Of a stretch of DNA of 12,139 bases, positions 1 through 5,844 are shown piece after piece. Location: contig DAIDJQ010000121.1 in the NCBI GenBank assembly GCA_027451305.1, forward strand, positions 1 through 12,139. Reading direction: 5' to 3'. Both the position numbers and the translations under genes were made by a program. This DNA is from Cellulomonas sp. Lineage in GTDB: Bacteria > Actinomycetota > Actinomycetes > Actinomycetales > Cellulomonadaceae. The first letter of the stretch is position 1. Each line of letters opens with the position of its first letter. The notes beneath the pieces are model-generated. The model made no database searches and was not told the DNA's origin. It saw only the letters and a program-made list of their open reading frames with translations.

Positions 1-658
1 ACTCGATGCCCTCGAGCATGTGCTCCATCTGGTTCACCTCGCAGCCGAGGCTGACCAGCAGCACGCCACCGACGTTCGGGTGCGTCGCGTACCCCATGAG
101 GGTGCGGCGCAGCACGTCCATCCCGTTGCCCTCGGCCGCCATGCCGCAGCCGAGGGAGTGGGTCACCGGGACCACCCCGTCGATCGAGGGGTACCGGGCC
201 AGCAGGCCGGACGCCTCGGCACGGGTGGCGATCGCCCGGCAGACCGTCGCGGAGCAGTTCACCGAGCTCACCACCGCGACGTAGTTGCGGGTGGCGACCG
301 AGCCGTCGCTGCGCCCGATTCCCAGGTAGGTCCGGCGGGCGGGCAGCTGCACCGCGGCGGCCACCGGTGCCTCGTGCCGCCCCGGGGCCTCGTGCGCGCC
401 GAACTCCAGGTTGTGGCTGTGCACGTGCTCGCCGCGGGCGATCGGTGCCGTGGCGTACCCGATCACGTGCCCGTACTTGACCACCGGCCGGCCGGCGGCC
501 ACCTGCCGCACGGCCACCTTGTGCCCTCGGGGCACGCCCTGCACCAGGGTCAGCGTCCCGTCGGGGCTCGGGACCTCCTCACCGGCGGTGAGGTCGCGGA
601 GGGCGACGGCGACGTCGTCGCCCTCGGCCAACAGGTGCAGCGCGTGCTGGGTGCTCAT
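1..658 (-). CDS. uxaA: UxaA-type altronate dehydratase, N-terminal 219 residues (cut by left window edge)
   Basis: This is the N-terminal part of a UxaA/GarD-family sugar-acid dehydratase, which converts D-altronate to 2-keto-3-deoxy-D-gluconate in galacturonate breakdown in the cytoplasm. Family members run near 500 residues, so about half is outside the window. Residues 1 to ~95 look like the N-terminal SAF-type domain (VKYGHVIGYA, ARGEHVHSHNLEF). After a linker comes the start of the catalytic domain: GIGRSDGSVATRNYVAVVS, VNCSATVC, VTHSLGCGM and GGVLLVSLGCEVNQ, with family-typical conserved cysteines. The chosen ATG has AAGGA five bases upstream. An in-frame ATG at 742 overlaps the transporter stop (TGATG) and would add 28 Ala/Pro-rich residues; it has no clear ribosome site, so I prefer 658, although coupled initiation at 742 is possible. 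It is third in the operon with uxaC and the transporter. Galactarate dehydratase (GarD) is the main alternative; uxaC next door favours altronate. Confidence 0.85.
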   Translation of the reverse strand, partial: MSTQHALHLLAEGDDVAVALRDLTAGEEVPSPDGTLTLVQGVPRGHKVAVRQVAAGRPVVKYGHVIGYATAPIARGEHVHSHNLEFGAHEAPGRHEAPVAAAVQLPARRTYLGIGRSDGSVATRNYVAVVSSVNCSATVCRAIATRAEASGLLARYPSIDGVVPVTHSLGCGMAAEGNGMDVLRRTLMGYATHPNVGGVLLVSLGCEVNQMEHMLEGIE

Positions 659-741
659 GGCGTTCCTTCGGTCGACGGCCGCCGCGACCGGGCCCGCGGA
701 GCCCTGGGGGCCGGCAGGCTCGGTCGCGGCAGCGGTGGTCA

Positions 742-2202
742 TCAGTCGGTGGTGGGGTCGGTCAGGCCGAGCTCACGGGCCACGGCGGCGTCCTCGACGA
801 CCTCGCGGGCCGCCTCGCGGTCGTGGATCTCGGCGACGATCTCGGCGTGCCGCTTGTCGGACAGCGGGTAGAGGAAGCCGATCACCGCGGCCGCGATGGC
901 GAACGCCACGGCCGGGTAGCCGGTCTGCAGCACCTTGATGCCGTGCAGCGTCGAGGCGGCCTGGTGCGCGTTCGGCACGTAGTGGATCATCGTCAGGCCG
1001 TAGCCGGCGAGGCCGCCGGCGATGGACTGCGCGATCTTCCGCGAGAAGTTGAACGCCGAGTAGGTGATGCCCTCGCGCCGCGTGCCGGTGTGCCAGTGCC
1101 CGTGGTCGATCGCGTCGGAGACCAGCGCCCAGGTGATGCCGTTGGGGATCGCGACGCCGATGAACGAGATGCTCAGCAGGACGGTGAACAGCCAGAGGTT
1201 GCTCGGCAGCAGGAAGTTCAGGCCGTCGGCGGCGGCGGCGATGAGGAAGCCGAGGATCGCGGTGCGCTTCTTGCCCATCCGGCGCACGAGCCACGGCATC
1301 GCCAGGATGCCGATCACGGACGCACCGATGCTGATGAAGTTGACGAAGGCGAGCAGCCGCACGTTGCCGAGGTAGTACTGCGTGAAGTACACGACCATCG
1401 CGGTCTTGATGTTGTACGCCGAGATGGAGAAGACCGTCATGAGGATCACGACGAGCAGTGGACGGTTGGTCACCACGGTCCGCAGGAACTCGCCGATCGT
1501 GAGCTTCTCCTGCGGACGGGCCACGGGCACCCGCTCACGCGTACCGCGTGCCGTGATGCCGAAGGCGACCACGCCGGCCAGCGCCATCACACCGGCTGCC
1601 AGGGCGAACCCGAGCCGCTGGTGGCCCACGGCGAGCACGATCGGCATGAACGCGACACCGACGATCAGCAGCGAGCCGACCGAGCCGGCCTGCCGGAACG
1701 AGGCGAGCTGCGCGCGTTCCTCGGAGTCCTGCGTCATCACCGAGGCCAACGACCCGTACGGCACGTTGGTGAACGAGTACAGGAGGCCCCACGCCATGTA
1801 GGTCGCGTAGGCGTACACGAGGTTCACGTGGAAGCTGGCGTGCGGCGTGGTGAACGTGATCAGCGTGAGGATCGCCAGGCCGATGGACGACGTGAACATC
1901 ACGCGCCGGAACCGACCGTGCCGACCCACCGTGCGGCGACCGTCGATGAAGGCGCCCGCGATCGGGTCCATGAACGCGTCGAAGATCTTCGTGAAGATGA
2001 AGACGCCGCCCGCGACGCTGCTCGGCAGGCCGACGACGTCCGTGTAGTACTTGAGCAGGTACGCCTGCCCGAGGTCGAACATGAAGCCGTTGCCGAAGTC
2101 GCCGAAGCCGTAGGAGATCTTCTCTCTCAGCGGCAGCTTGGCGTACGCGCGAGCACCGCTCGCGGCGCCCTTCTCCGCACTGGTGGTGACGGTCGTGGTC
2201 AT
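742..2202 (-). CDS. GPH-family (MelB-like) sugar:cation symporter, probable hexuronate/hexuronide importer
   Basis: A 486-residue polytopic membrane protein of the glycoside-pentoside-hexuronide:cation symporter family within the major facilitator superfamily. Family marks are the helix II motif around residues 75-87 (DAFMDPIAGAFID), matching the acidic cation-site residues of MelB, and the helix IV motif TNVPYGSLASVMTQD at ~145-159, followed by a conserved cytoplasmic loop (SEERAQLASFRQ). About 12 hydrophobic segments are visible, in two halves split by a charged central loop near residues 225-250. The ATG at 2202 is supported by AAAGGAG eight bases upstream; an open frame reaches 2517 but overlaps uxaC and has no family similarity there. 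It lies 44 bases after uxaC and just before uxaA, so it very likely brings in galacturonate, glucuronate or a short uronide oligomer. Exact substrate and coupling ion cannot be read from the sequence. Confidence 0.9.
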   Translation of the reverse strand: MTTTVTTSAEKGAASGARAYAKLPLREKISYGFGDFGNGFMFDLGQAYLLKYYTDVVGLPSSVAGGVFIFTKIFDAFMDPIAGAFIDGRRTVGRHGRFRRVMFTSSIGLAILTLITFTTPHASFHVNLVYAYATYMAWGLLYSFTNVPYGSLASVMTQDSEERAQLASFRQAGSVGSLLIVGVAFMPIVLAVGHQRLGFALAAGVMALAGVVAFGITARGTRERVPVARPQEKLTIGEFLRTVVTNRPLLVVILMTVFSISAYNIKTAMVVYFTQYYLGNVRLLAFVNFISIGASVIGILAMPWLVRRMGKKRTAILGFLIAAAADGLNFLLPSNLWLFTVLLSISFIGVAIPNGITWALVSDAIDHGHWHTGTRREGITYSAFNFSRKIAQSIAGGLAGYGLTMIHYVPNAHQAASTLHGIKVLQTGYPAVAFAIAAAVIGFLYPLSDKRHAEIVAEIHDREAAREVVEDAAVARELGLTDPTTD

Positions 2203-2246
2203 GGGTGAGGCTCCTTTGCCAGGACGGGGTTGGTGGTGCAGGCAGG

Positions 2247-3674
2247 TCAGACGGCCGGCCGGGCGTAGGCCGCCAGCGGCAGGTTGTAGGCCAGGTCGAC
2301 GGCGGTCTCCGCGGCCTCGTCGAGACCCAGCCGGTGCTCGAGCACCAGGCGGGCGAGGAATCCGGCGTCGACCCTGCGGAACAGGTCGTGCCGTGCCGGG
2401 ATGGAGGCGAAGGCCCGGGTGTCGTCCACGAAGCCGGTCGTGTTGTACAGGCCGGCCGTCTCGGTGGAGGACTCGCGCCACCGGCGCATGCCCTCCGGGG
2501 AGTCCAGGAACCACCACGGGGCGCCGAGGCGAACCGACGGGTAGACGCCGGCCAGCGGGGCCAGCTCCCGGCTGTACACGGTCTCGTCGACCGTGAACAA
2601 GATGGTGCGGAACCGCGGGTCGTTGCCGTGGCGCTGCAGCATGGGACGCAGCGCGCGGGTGTACTCGGTGGCGACCGGGATGTCGTAGCCCTTGTCGGCG
2701 CCGTGCGTCGCGAAGATCGCGTCGTTGTGGTTGCGCAGCACCCCCGGGTGGATCTGCATCACCAGGCCGTCCTCGCAGGCCATCCCGGCCATCTCGAGGA
2801 GCATGCCGGCCGCGAACGCCTGGACCTGGTCCGCCGTGACGGGCTCGCCGGCCAGCGCGCGGGCGTACAGGCGCTCGGCCTGCGCGGGATCCATCGGCGT
2901 GGTGTCCGGCTGCAGGTGGCCGTGGTCGCTGGCGCGCGCACCGGCGGCGACGAACGCCTGCCGGCGCTGCCGCAGCGCGTCGAGGAACCCGGCGAAGGAG
3001 CCGGTGTCGATGCCGCTCACCTCGGCCAGCTCGGCCACGTCCTTGCGCCAGGTCGGCGTGTCCAGGTGCACCAGCGCATCGGGGCGGAAGGTCGGCACCA
3101 CGCGCTCGCCGAGGCCCTGCGCCGCGAGGTCGGCGTGGTGCTCGAGCGTCGAGGTGGCCGCGTCGGTGGTGGAGATGACCTGGATGTTGAACTGGTCGAG
3201 CAGCTGCTGGGGCCGGAAGCCGGGCTCGGCCACGCGGGCGGCGATCCTGTCGTAGATCTCGTCGGCCGTCTCGAGGCTGGGCACCAGGTCGACGCCGAAC
3301 ACCTCGACCAGCTCGTGCTCCAGCCAGAACCGCGAGGGGGTGCCGCGGTAGAGCTTCCAGCTGGCGCAGAAGGTCCGCCAGATGGTGCGGGAGTCGGTCT
3401 CCACCGGGCCGCCGTCCTGACGGGGCACGCCGAGCGACGGCAGCCCGATCCCCTGCGAGGCCATCATCCGCGTGACGTAGTGGTCCGGGACGATGAGCAG
3501 CTGCGCGGGGTCGCCGAAGGCCTGGTTCTCGGCGAACGCCTCGGCCTCGACGTGGCCGTGCATGCTCACCAGCGGCAGACCGGCGGTCTGCGCGTAGATC
3601 TCGCGGGCGACCGCGCGCTGGCGCTCGTCCAGCGGGAGCGCGCGGTCGGGGTGCAGCTCAAGTCGTGCAGCCAT
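2247..3674 (-). CDS. uxaC: Uronate (glucuronate/galacturonate) isomerase
   Basis: A 475-residue protein, the normal length for UxaC, an amidohydrolase-superfamily enzyme that isomerises D-galacturonate to D-tagaturonate and D-glucuronate to D-fructuronate. Visible marks are the N-terminal metal-binding HGH (residues 39-41 in SMHGHVEAEAF), WKLYRGTPSRFWLEHEL at ~106-122, STTDAA at 168-173, MQIHPGVLRNHND at 306-318, APWWFLDSPEGM at 385-396 and the C-terminal GFVDDTRAFASIPARHDLFRR at 414-434. The ATG at 3674 has GAGGAG six bases upstream. A frame extending to 3803 would run through the promoter and operator and is rejected. It is the first gene of the minus-strand operon (uxaC, symporter, uxaA), transcribed away from the LacI-family gene. 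Its promoter carries a LacI-type operator, so it should be induced by a uronate or a pathway intermediate. Confidence 0.93.
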   Translation of the reverse strand: MAARLELHPDRALPLDERQRAVAREIYAQTAGLPLVSMHGHVEAEAFAENQAFGDPAQLLIVPDHYVTRMMASQGIGLPSLGVPRQDGGPVETDSRTIWRTFCASWKLYRGTPSRFWLEHELVEVFGVDLVPSLETADEIYDRIAARVAEPGFRPQQLLDQFNIQVISTTDAATSTLEHHADLAAQGLGERVVPTFRPDALVHLDTPTWRKDVAELAEVSGIDTGSFAGFLDALRQRRQAFVAAGARASDHGHLQPDTTPMDPAQAERLYARALAGEPVTADQVQAFAAGMLLEMAGMACEDGLVMQIHPGVLRNHNDAIFATHGADKGYDIPVATEYTRALRPMLQRHGNDPRFRTILFTVDETVYSRELAPLAGVYPSVRLGAPWWFLDSPEGMRRWRESSTETAGLYNTTGFVDDTRAFASIPARHDLFRRVDAGFLARLVLEHRLGLDEAAETAVDLAYNLPLAAYARPAV

Positions 3675-3702
3675 GGCTAACTCCTCTGTCAGGTGGCGTG
3701 GC

Positions 3703-3714
3703 GCAAACGTTTGC
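3703..3714. promoter_or_regulatory. LacI-family operator O1 upstream of uxaC
   Basis: GCAAACGTTTGC is a perfect 12-bp palindrome with the central CG typical of LacI/GalR-family operators. It overlaps the predicted -10 of the uxaC promoter and ends 29 bases before the uxaC start codon, so bound repressor would block transcription. A near copy lies at 3798-3813. Confidence 0.85.
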
Positions 3715-3736
3715 ACTGGATTCGCACCGCTGTCAA
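3707..3736 (-). promoter_or_regulatory. Probable promoter of the uxaC operon
   Basis: On the minus strand a perfect TTGACA (3736-3731) is followed after 18 bases by AAACGT (3712-3707), a weak -10. The operator palindrome sits on the -10. The -35 is strong; the -10 is the best available but poor, so the exact start point is uncertain. Confidence 0.5.
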
Positions 3737-3797
3737 ACCTGGTTCGGGCGCGACGGCGCGGCGTGCGGCGTGTCGCGATGAGCACACAGGATCCCCC

Positions 3798-3813
3798 GTG
3801 CAAACGTTCGCAC
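3798..3813. promoter_or_regulatory. LacI-family operator O2 upstream of the repressor gene
   Basis: GTGCAAACGTTCGCAC is a 16-bp palindrome with one mismatched pair and shares GCAAACGTT with O1, centred 97 bp away. It lies 43 bases before the lacI-type start codon, just upstream of a TAGAGT (3819-3824) that could be a -10. It is suited to autoregulation and, with O1, to looping across the divergent promoters. Confidence 0.8.
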
Positions 3814-3856
3814 GCTGATAGAGTCCAAAGTCCCAGCGAGCCACAGGAGGCAGACG

Positions 3857-4894
3857 GTGAGTGCGACGCTCCGCGACGTCGCCCAGGCGGCTGGCGTGTC
3901 GGTCTCCACGGCCTCGCGCGCGCTCAGCCGCCCCGAGCTGATCGGGGAGGCCGCACGCACCCGGGTCCTCGCCGCCGCGGCCAGCCTGAGCTACACGCCC
4001 AACCGGGCGGCACGGGCACTGATCACCGGCCGCAACCAGAGCCTCGGCCTCGTGGTGCCGGACCTGAACAACCCCTTCTACTCGAGCATCGTCAAGGGGG
4101 CGCAGGCCGCGGCCCGATCAGCCGAGCAGACGTTGCTGATCGCCGACACGGACGAGGACCCGCGGGCCGAGCTCGGCATGGTCGAGCAGCTGGCCCGGCA
4201 GGTGGACGCGATCGTGCTCTGCTCGAGCCGGATGAGCGACGCGGAGCTGGAGCACGCACGGCAGCTGCGCCCCGTGGTGCTGGTGAACCGCTCGGCACCC
4301 GGCGTCCCCGCCATCCGGTTCGACAGCGCCAAGGGTGTCCGTGAGGCGGCCGCGCACCTGGCCGCGCTCGGGCATCGTCGCGTCGGCTACGTCGCGGGCC
4401 CGCAGCACAGCTACTCCGACGCCGACCGGACGACCGTGATCGAGCAGGTGTTCGGCGAGACCGGCCTGGTGCTGGTGCGGCTGGGGCACCACGAACCGTC
4501 GTTCCAGGGCGGCCGCGACGCCGCCGACGAGGTGCTGCTGGCCGAGGTCACCGCCGTGATGGCGTACAACGACGTGATGGCCCTCGGCCTGGTGAACCGC
4601 CTCGTCTCCTACGGCGTGGACGTGCCGGGCGACCTGAGCGTGGTGGGCTGGGACGACATCGAGTTCGCGGAGATGTTCACCCCCCCGCTGACCACGGTGC
4701 ACCTGCCGCGCGAGGAGGCGGGCAGCGCGGCCGTCCGCTACCTCGAGGCCGTCCTGTCCGGGCAGCAGCCGGAGGAGCCGGTGCTCCGGACACGTCTGGT
4801 GTTCCGACGGAGCACCGCGAGGGTGGCACCGGTGCCCGTGGGGTCGGCCGCCCGACGGGAGCGCCCCGGGCTGCTCGAGGCCGAGCGCTCCTGA
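3857..4894 (+). CDS. LacI/GalR-family transcriptional repressor of the uronate operon
   Basis: A 345-residue cytoplasmic regulator with the standard family layout. The N-terminal helix-turn-helix is at residues ~4-25 (TLRDVAQAAGVSVSTASRAL), followed by the hinge region (YTPNRAARALITGRNQSLGLV), which inserts in the minor groove at the central CG of operators. The remainder is a periplasmic-binding-protein-like effector domain: VVPDLNNPFYSSIVKGA, GHRRVGYVAGP, AVMAYNDVMALGLV and LSVVGWDDIEFAEMFTPPLTTV. The start is GTG with AGGAGG six bases upstream. It is divergent from uxaC, and two palindromes in the shared gap match LacI-family sites, so it most likely represses the uronate genes and itself and is released by a uronate or downstream metabolite. 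The inducer cannot be inferred. The last ~20 residues (charged, after RSTARVAPVP) are a variable tail. Confidence 0.92.
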   Translation: MSATLRDVAQAAGVSVSTASRALSRPELIGEAARTRVLAAAASLSYTPNRAARALITGRNQSLGLVVPDLNNPFYSSIVKGAQAAARSAEQTLLIADTDEDPRAELGMVEQLARQVDAIVLCSSRMSDAELEHARQLRPVVLVNRSAPGVPAIRFDSAKGVREAAAHLAALGHRRVGYVAGPQHSYSDADRTTVIEQVFGETGLVLVRLGHHEPSFQGGRDAADEVLLAEVTAVMAYNDVMALGLVNRLVSYGVDVPGDLSVVGWDDIEFAEMFTPPLTTVHLPREEAGSAAVRYLEAVLSGQQPEEPVLRTRLVFRRSTARVAPVPVGSAARRERPGLLEAERS

Positions 4895-4910
4895 CGTCCC
4901 CGGGCACAGG

Positions 4911-4941
4911 AATCGCCCGGCGATCACGTCGTCGGGCGATT
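4911..4941 (+). terminator. Terminator-like hairpin after the LacI-family gene
   Basis: AATCGCCCG pairs perfectly with CGGGCGATT, extended inward by a G-T wobble and three more pairs, with a short loop. It starts 17 bases after the repressor's stop. There is no T tract, which is common for actinobacterial terminators. The symmetric stem could also act on the opposing 73-residue gene. Confidence 0.65.
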
Positions 4942-4950
4942 CGGATTCGA

Positions 4951-4991
4951 CCGGTCTTCGCGGAGACCGGCGGGTGCCTCGTCGCACCCGC
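4951..4991. terminator. Two further tandem hairpins between convergent genes
   Basis: CCGGTCT...AGACCGG (4951-4970) and GCGGGTGC...GCACCCGC (4970-4991) are perfect 7- and 8-bp stems with 6-base loops, directly after the first hairpin. The gap is convergent (repressor on plus, small gene on minus), so a bidirectional termination block is the simplest reading. Confidence 0.5.
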
Positions 4992-5033
4992 TGAGCCGAT
5001 CTCAGGCGATGCCTGTCTCGGGCGATGCAGAGG

Positions 5034-5255
5034 TCAGGCGATACGGCGCTTGGAGCGGAACTCGTCGGCGATCTGCTGAGCCTGCAGGCTGATCAGCGCC
5101 CGGTAGTACTCGAAGAGGATCGCGACCCGTTCCGGGCCGACCTCGTCGTCGCCGTCGCGCGCCGCCAGCCACTCGTGCTTGGCGAACCGGATCTCCGCGT
5201 CGGAGATGTGCAGCCGCCAGTCCGCTGTCATCGGGAAGCCGTTGTCGTTCTCCAT
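5034..5255 (-). CDS. Small conserved-looking protein of unknown function (73 aa)
   Basis: I do not recognise a named family. The product is 73 residues, acidic in its first two thirds (DWRLHISDAEIRFAKHEWLAARDGDDEVGPERVA is split by a GDDE loop) and ends in a basic tail (FRSKRRIA). The second half (RVAILFEYYRALISLQAQQIADEF) reads as an amphipathic helix. No signal peptide, membrane segment or cysteine is present, so it is probably cytoplasmic. The ATG has GGGGAG nine bases upstream; a second ATG at residue 9 is possible. Coding looks real because the residue mix is balanced, unlike the Arg/Ala/Pro-rich shadows of the other frames. It stands alone, convergent with the repressor gene and downstream of tRNA-Thr. 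A 20-bp inverted repeat lies just upstream of its ribosome site. Confidence 0.7.
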   Translation of the reverse strand: MENDNGFPMTADWRLHISDAEIRFAKHEWLAARDGDDEVGPERVAILFEYYRALISLQAQQIADEFRSKRRIA

Positions 5256-5619
5256 GGCAAGAGTCTCCCCGGCCGGACCCGTGCACGGGACGAACGTCCC
5301 GTGTTTTCGCCCAGCATGACCGCGTGTGAAGACGCGGTGTCACATCGCTCGCACGGGCGAGGACCGGAGCCCTCCGCACCGGGCTGACCAGCACAGACGC
5401 CGCCCCCGAGTCATCGGCGGCACGGTCACGGTCAACCCTCCAGTTCACCCGTCGCCGCCCCGCGGGCGCTGGGCCGAACCGGTGACGCGGCTCGGATCGG
5501 TCCGGCCGGAGCCTGCTCCGGCCCGAGGCCACCGAGGCCCGCCGAGGTGCAGCTGCGGGCGAGGCCGACCGGGCCCACCGGGGTGGACCACCCCACCCCG
5601 GTGAGAAGGGCGAATCACG
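5256..5619. other. Non-coding gap rich in inverted repeats between the small gene and tRNA-Thr
   Basis: I see no convincing gene here. It holds the leader of the 73-residue gene and several perfect stems: 5284-5303, 5319-5338 (ACCGCGT/ACGCGGT), 5504-5523 (GGCCGGAGC/GCTCCGGCC with a minimal loop) and 5576-5603 (CACCGGGGTG/CACCCCGGTG). Open frames crossing it are Arg/Pro/Ala-rich shadows. The last two stems may back up the tRNA terminator; a small RNA cannot be excluded. Confidence 0.5.
5284..5303. repeat. Perfect 20-bp inverted repeat upstream of the 73-residue gene
   Basis: CACGGGACG and CGTCCCGTG are separated by AA and followed on the plus strand by TTTTCGCC. Read on the plus strand it resembles an intrinsic terminator. 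Relative to the minus-strand gene it lies 29 bases before the start codon, where it could be an operator or a leader hairpin. Which is true is not decidable from sequence alone. Confidence 0.6.
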
Positions 5620-5657
5620 AAGGCCCCGCCCCAGCGGGTGCGCTGGAACGGGGCCTT
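5620..5657 (-). terminator. Terminator of tRNA-Thr
   Basis: Minus-strand AAGGCCCC...GGGGCCTT (8 bp) encloses a second stem CCAGC/GCTGG. It begins 9 bases after the tRNA 3' end. This form is typical of tRNA terminators in high-GC actinobacteria. Confidence 0.85.
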
Positions 5658-5666
5658 TCCGTGTCG

Positions 5667-5739
5667 AGCCGCCTCGGAGAATCGAACTCCGGACCTTCTC
5701 ATTACGAGTGAGACGCTCTGCCGACTGAGCTAAGGCGGC
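5667..5739 (-). tRNA. tRNA-Thr (anticodon CGT)
   Basis: A complete 73-base cloverleaf on the minus strand. The acceptor stem is GCCGCCT/AGGCGGC with discriminator T, the D arm is GCTC-AGTCGGCA-GAGC, and the anticodon stem TCTCA/TGAGA has loop CTCGTAA giving anticodon CGT (plus-strand 5704-5706). The variable loop is AGGTC and the T arm CGGAG-TTCGATT-CTCCG. All stems pair. CCA is not encoded. It decodes ACG threonine codons. It sits between the TAP-like hydrolase gene upstream and its own terminator downstream. Confidence 0.97.
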
Positions 5740-5783
5740 GTCGTCGTGAACCCTGGGTGACCCCAACCACGGCGAGCGCGCTC

Positions 5784-5813
5784 ACTGTACCCGGAGCCCC
5801 GTCCCGGCTCCAA
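5784..5813 (-). promoter_or_regulatory. Probable tRNA-Thr promoter
   Basis: On the minus strand TTGGAG (5813-5808), 18 bases, then TACAGT (5789-5784), 44 bases before the mature tRNA 5' end. It lies in the 105-base gap after the hydrolase gene. Both hexamers are reasonable for a housekeeping sigma factor. Confidence 0.55.
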
Positions 5814-5844
5814 AGCGGGTCGGCCGGCCTGCGACGTGCCGGGT

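Noticed and set aside
823..3680. Long plus-strand open frames across the symporter and uxaC (823-2208, 2205-3680)
   Set aside because: Low-quality composition and no motifs; the minus-strand frames carry clear GPH and UxaC signatures with good ribosome sites.
5325..5344. TGTGA...TCACA, resembling a CRP site
   Set aside because: The half sites are 10 bases apart rather than 6, and the sequence is better explained by the adjoining ACCGCGT/ACGCGGT stem.
5002..5766. 254-codon minus-strand open frame spanning tRNA-Thr
   Set aside because: It reads through the tRNA (the AQSAERLTRNEKVRSSIL string is a translated tRNA) and through its terminator.
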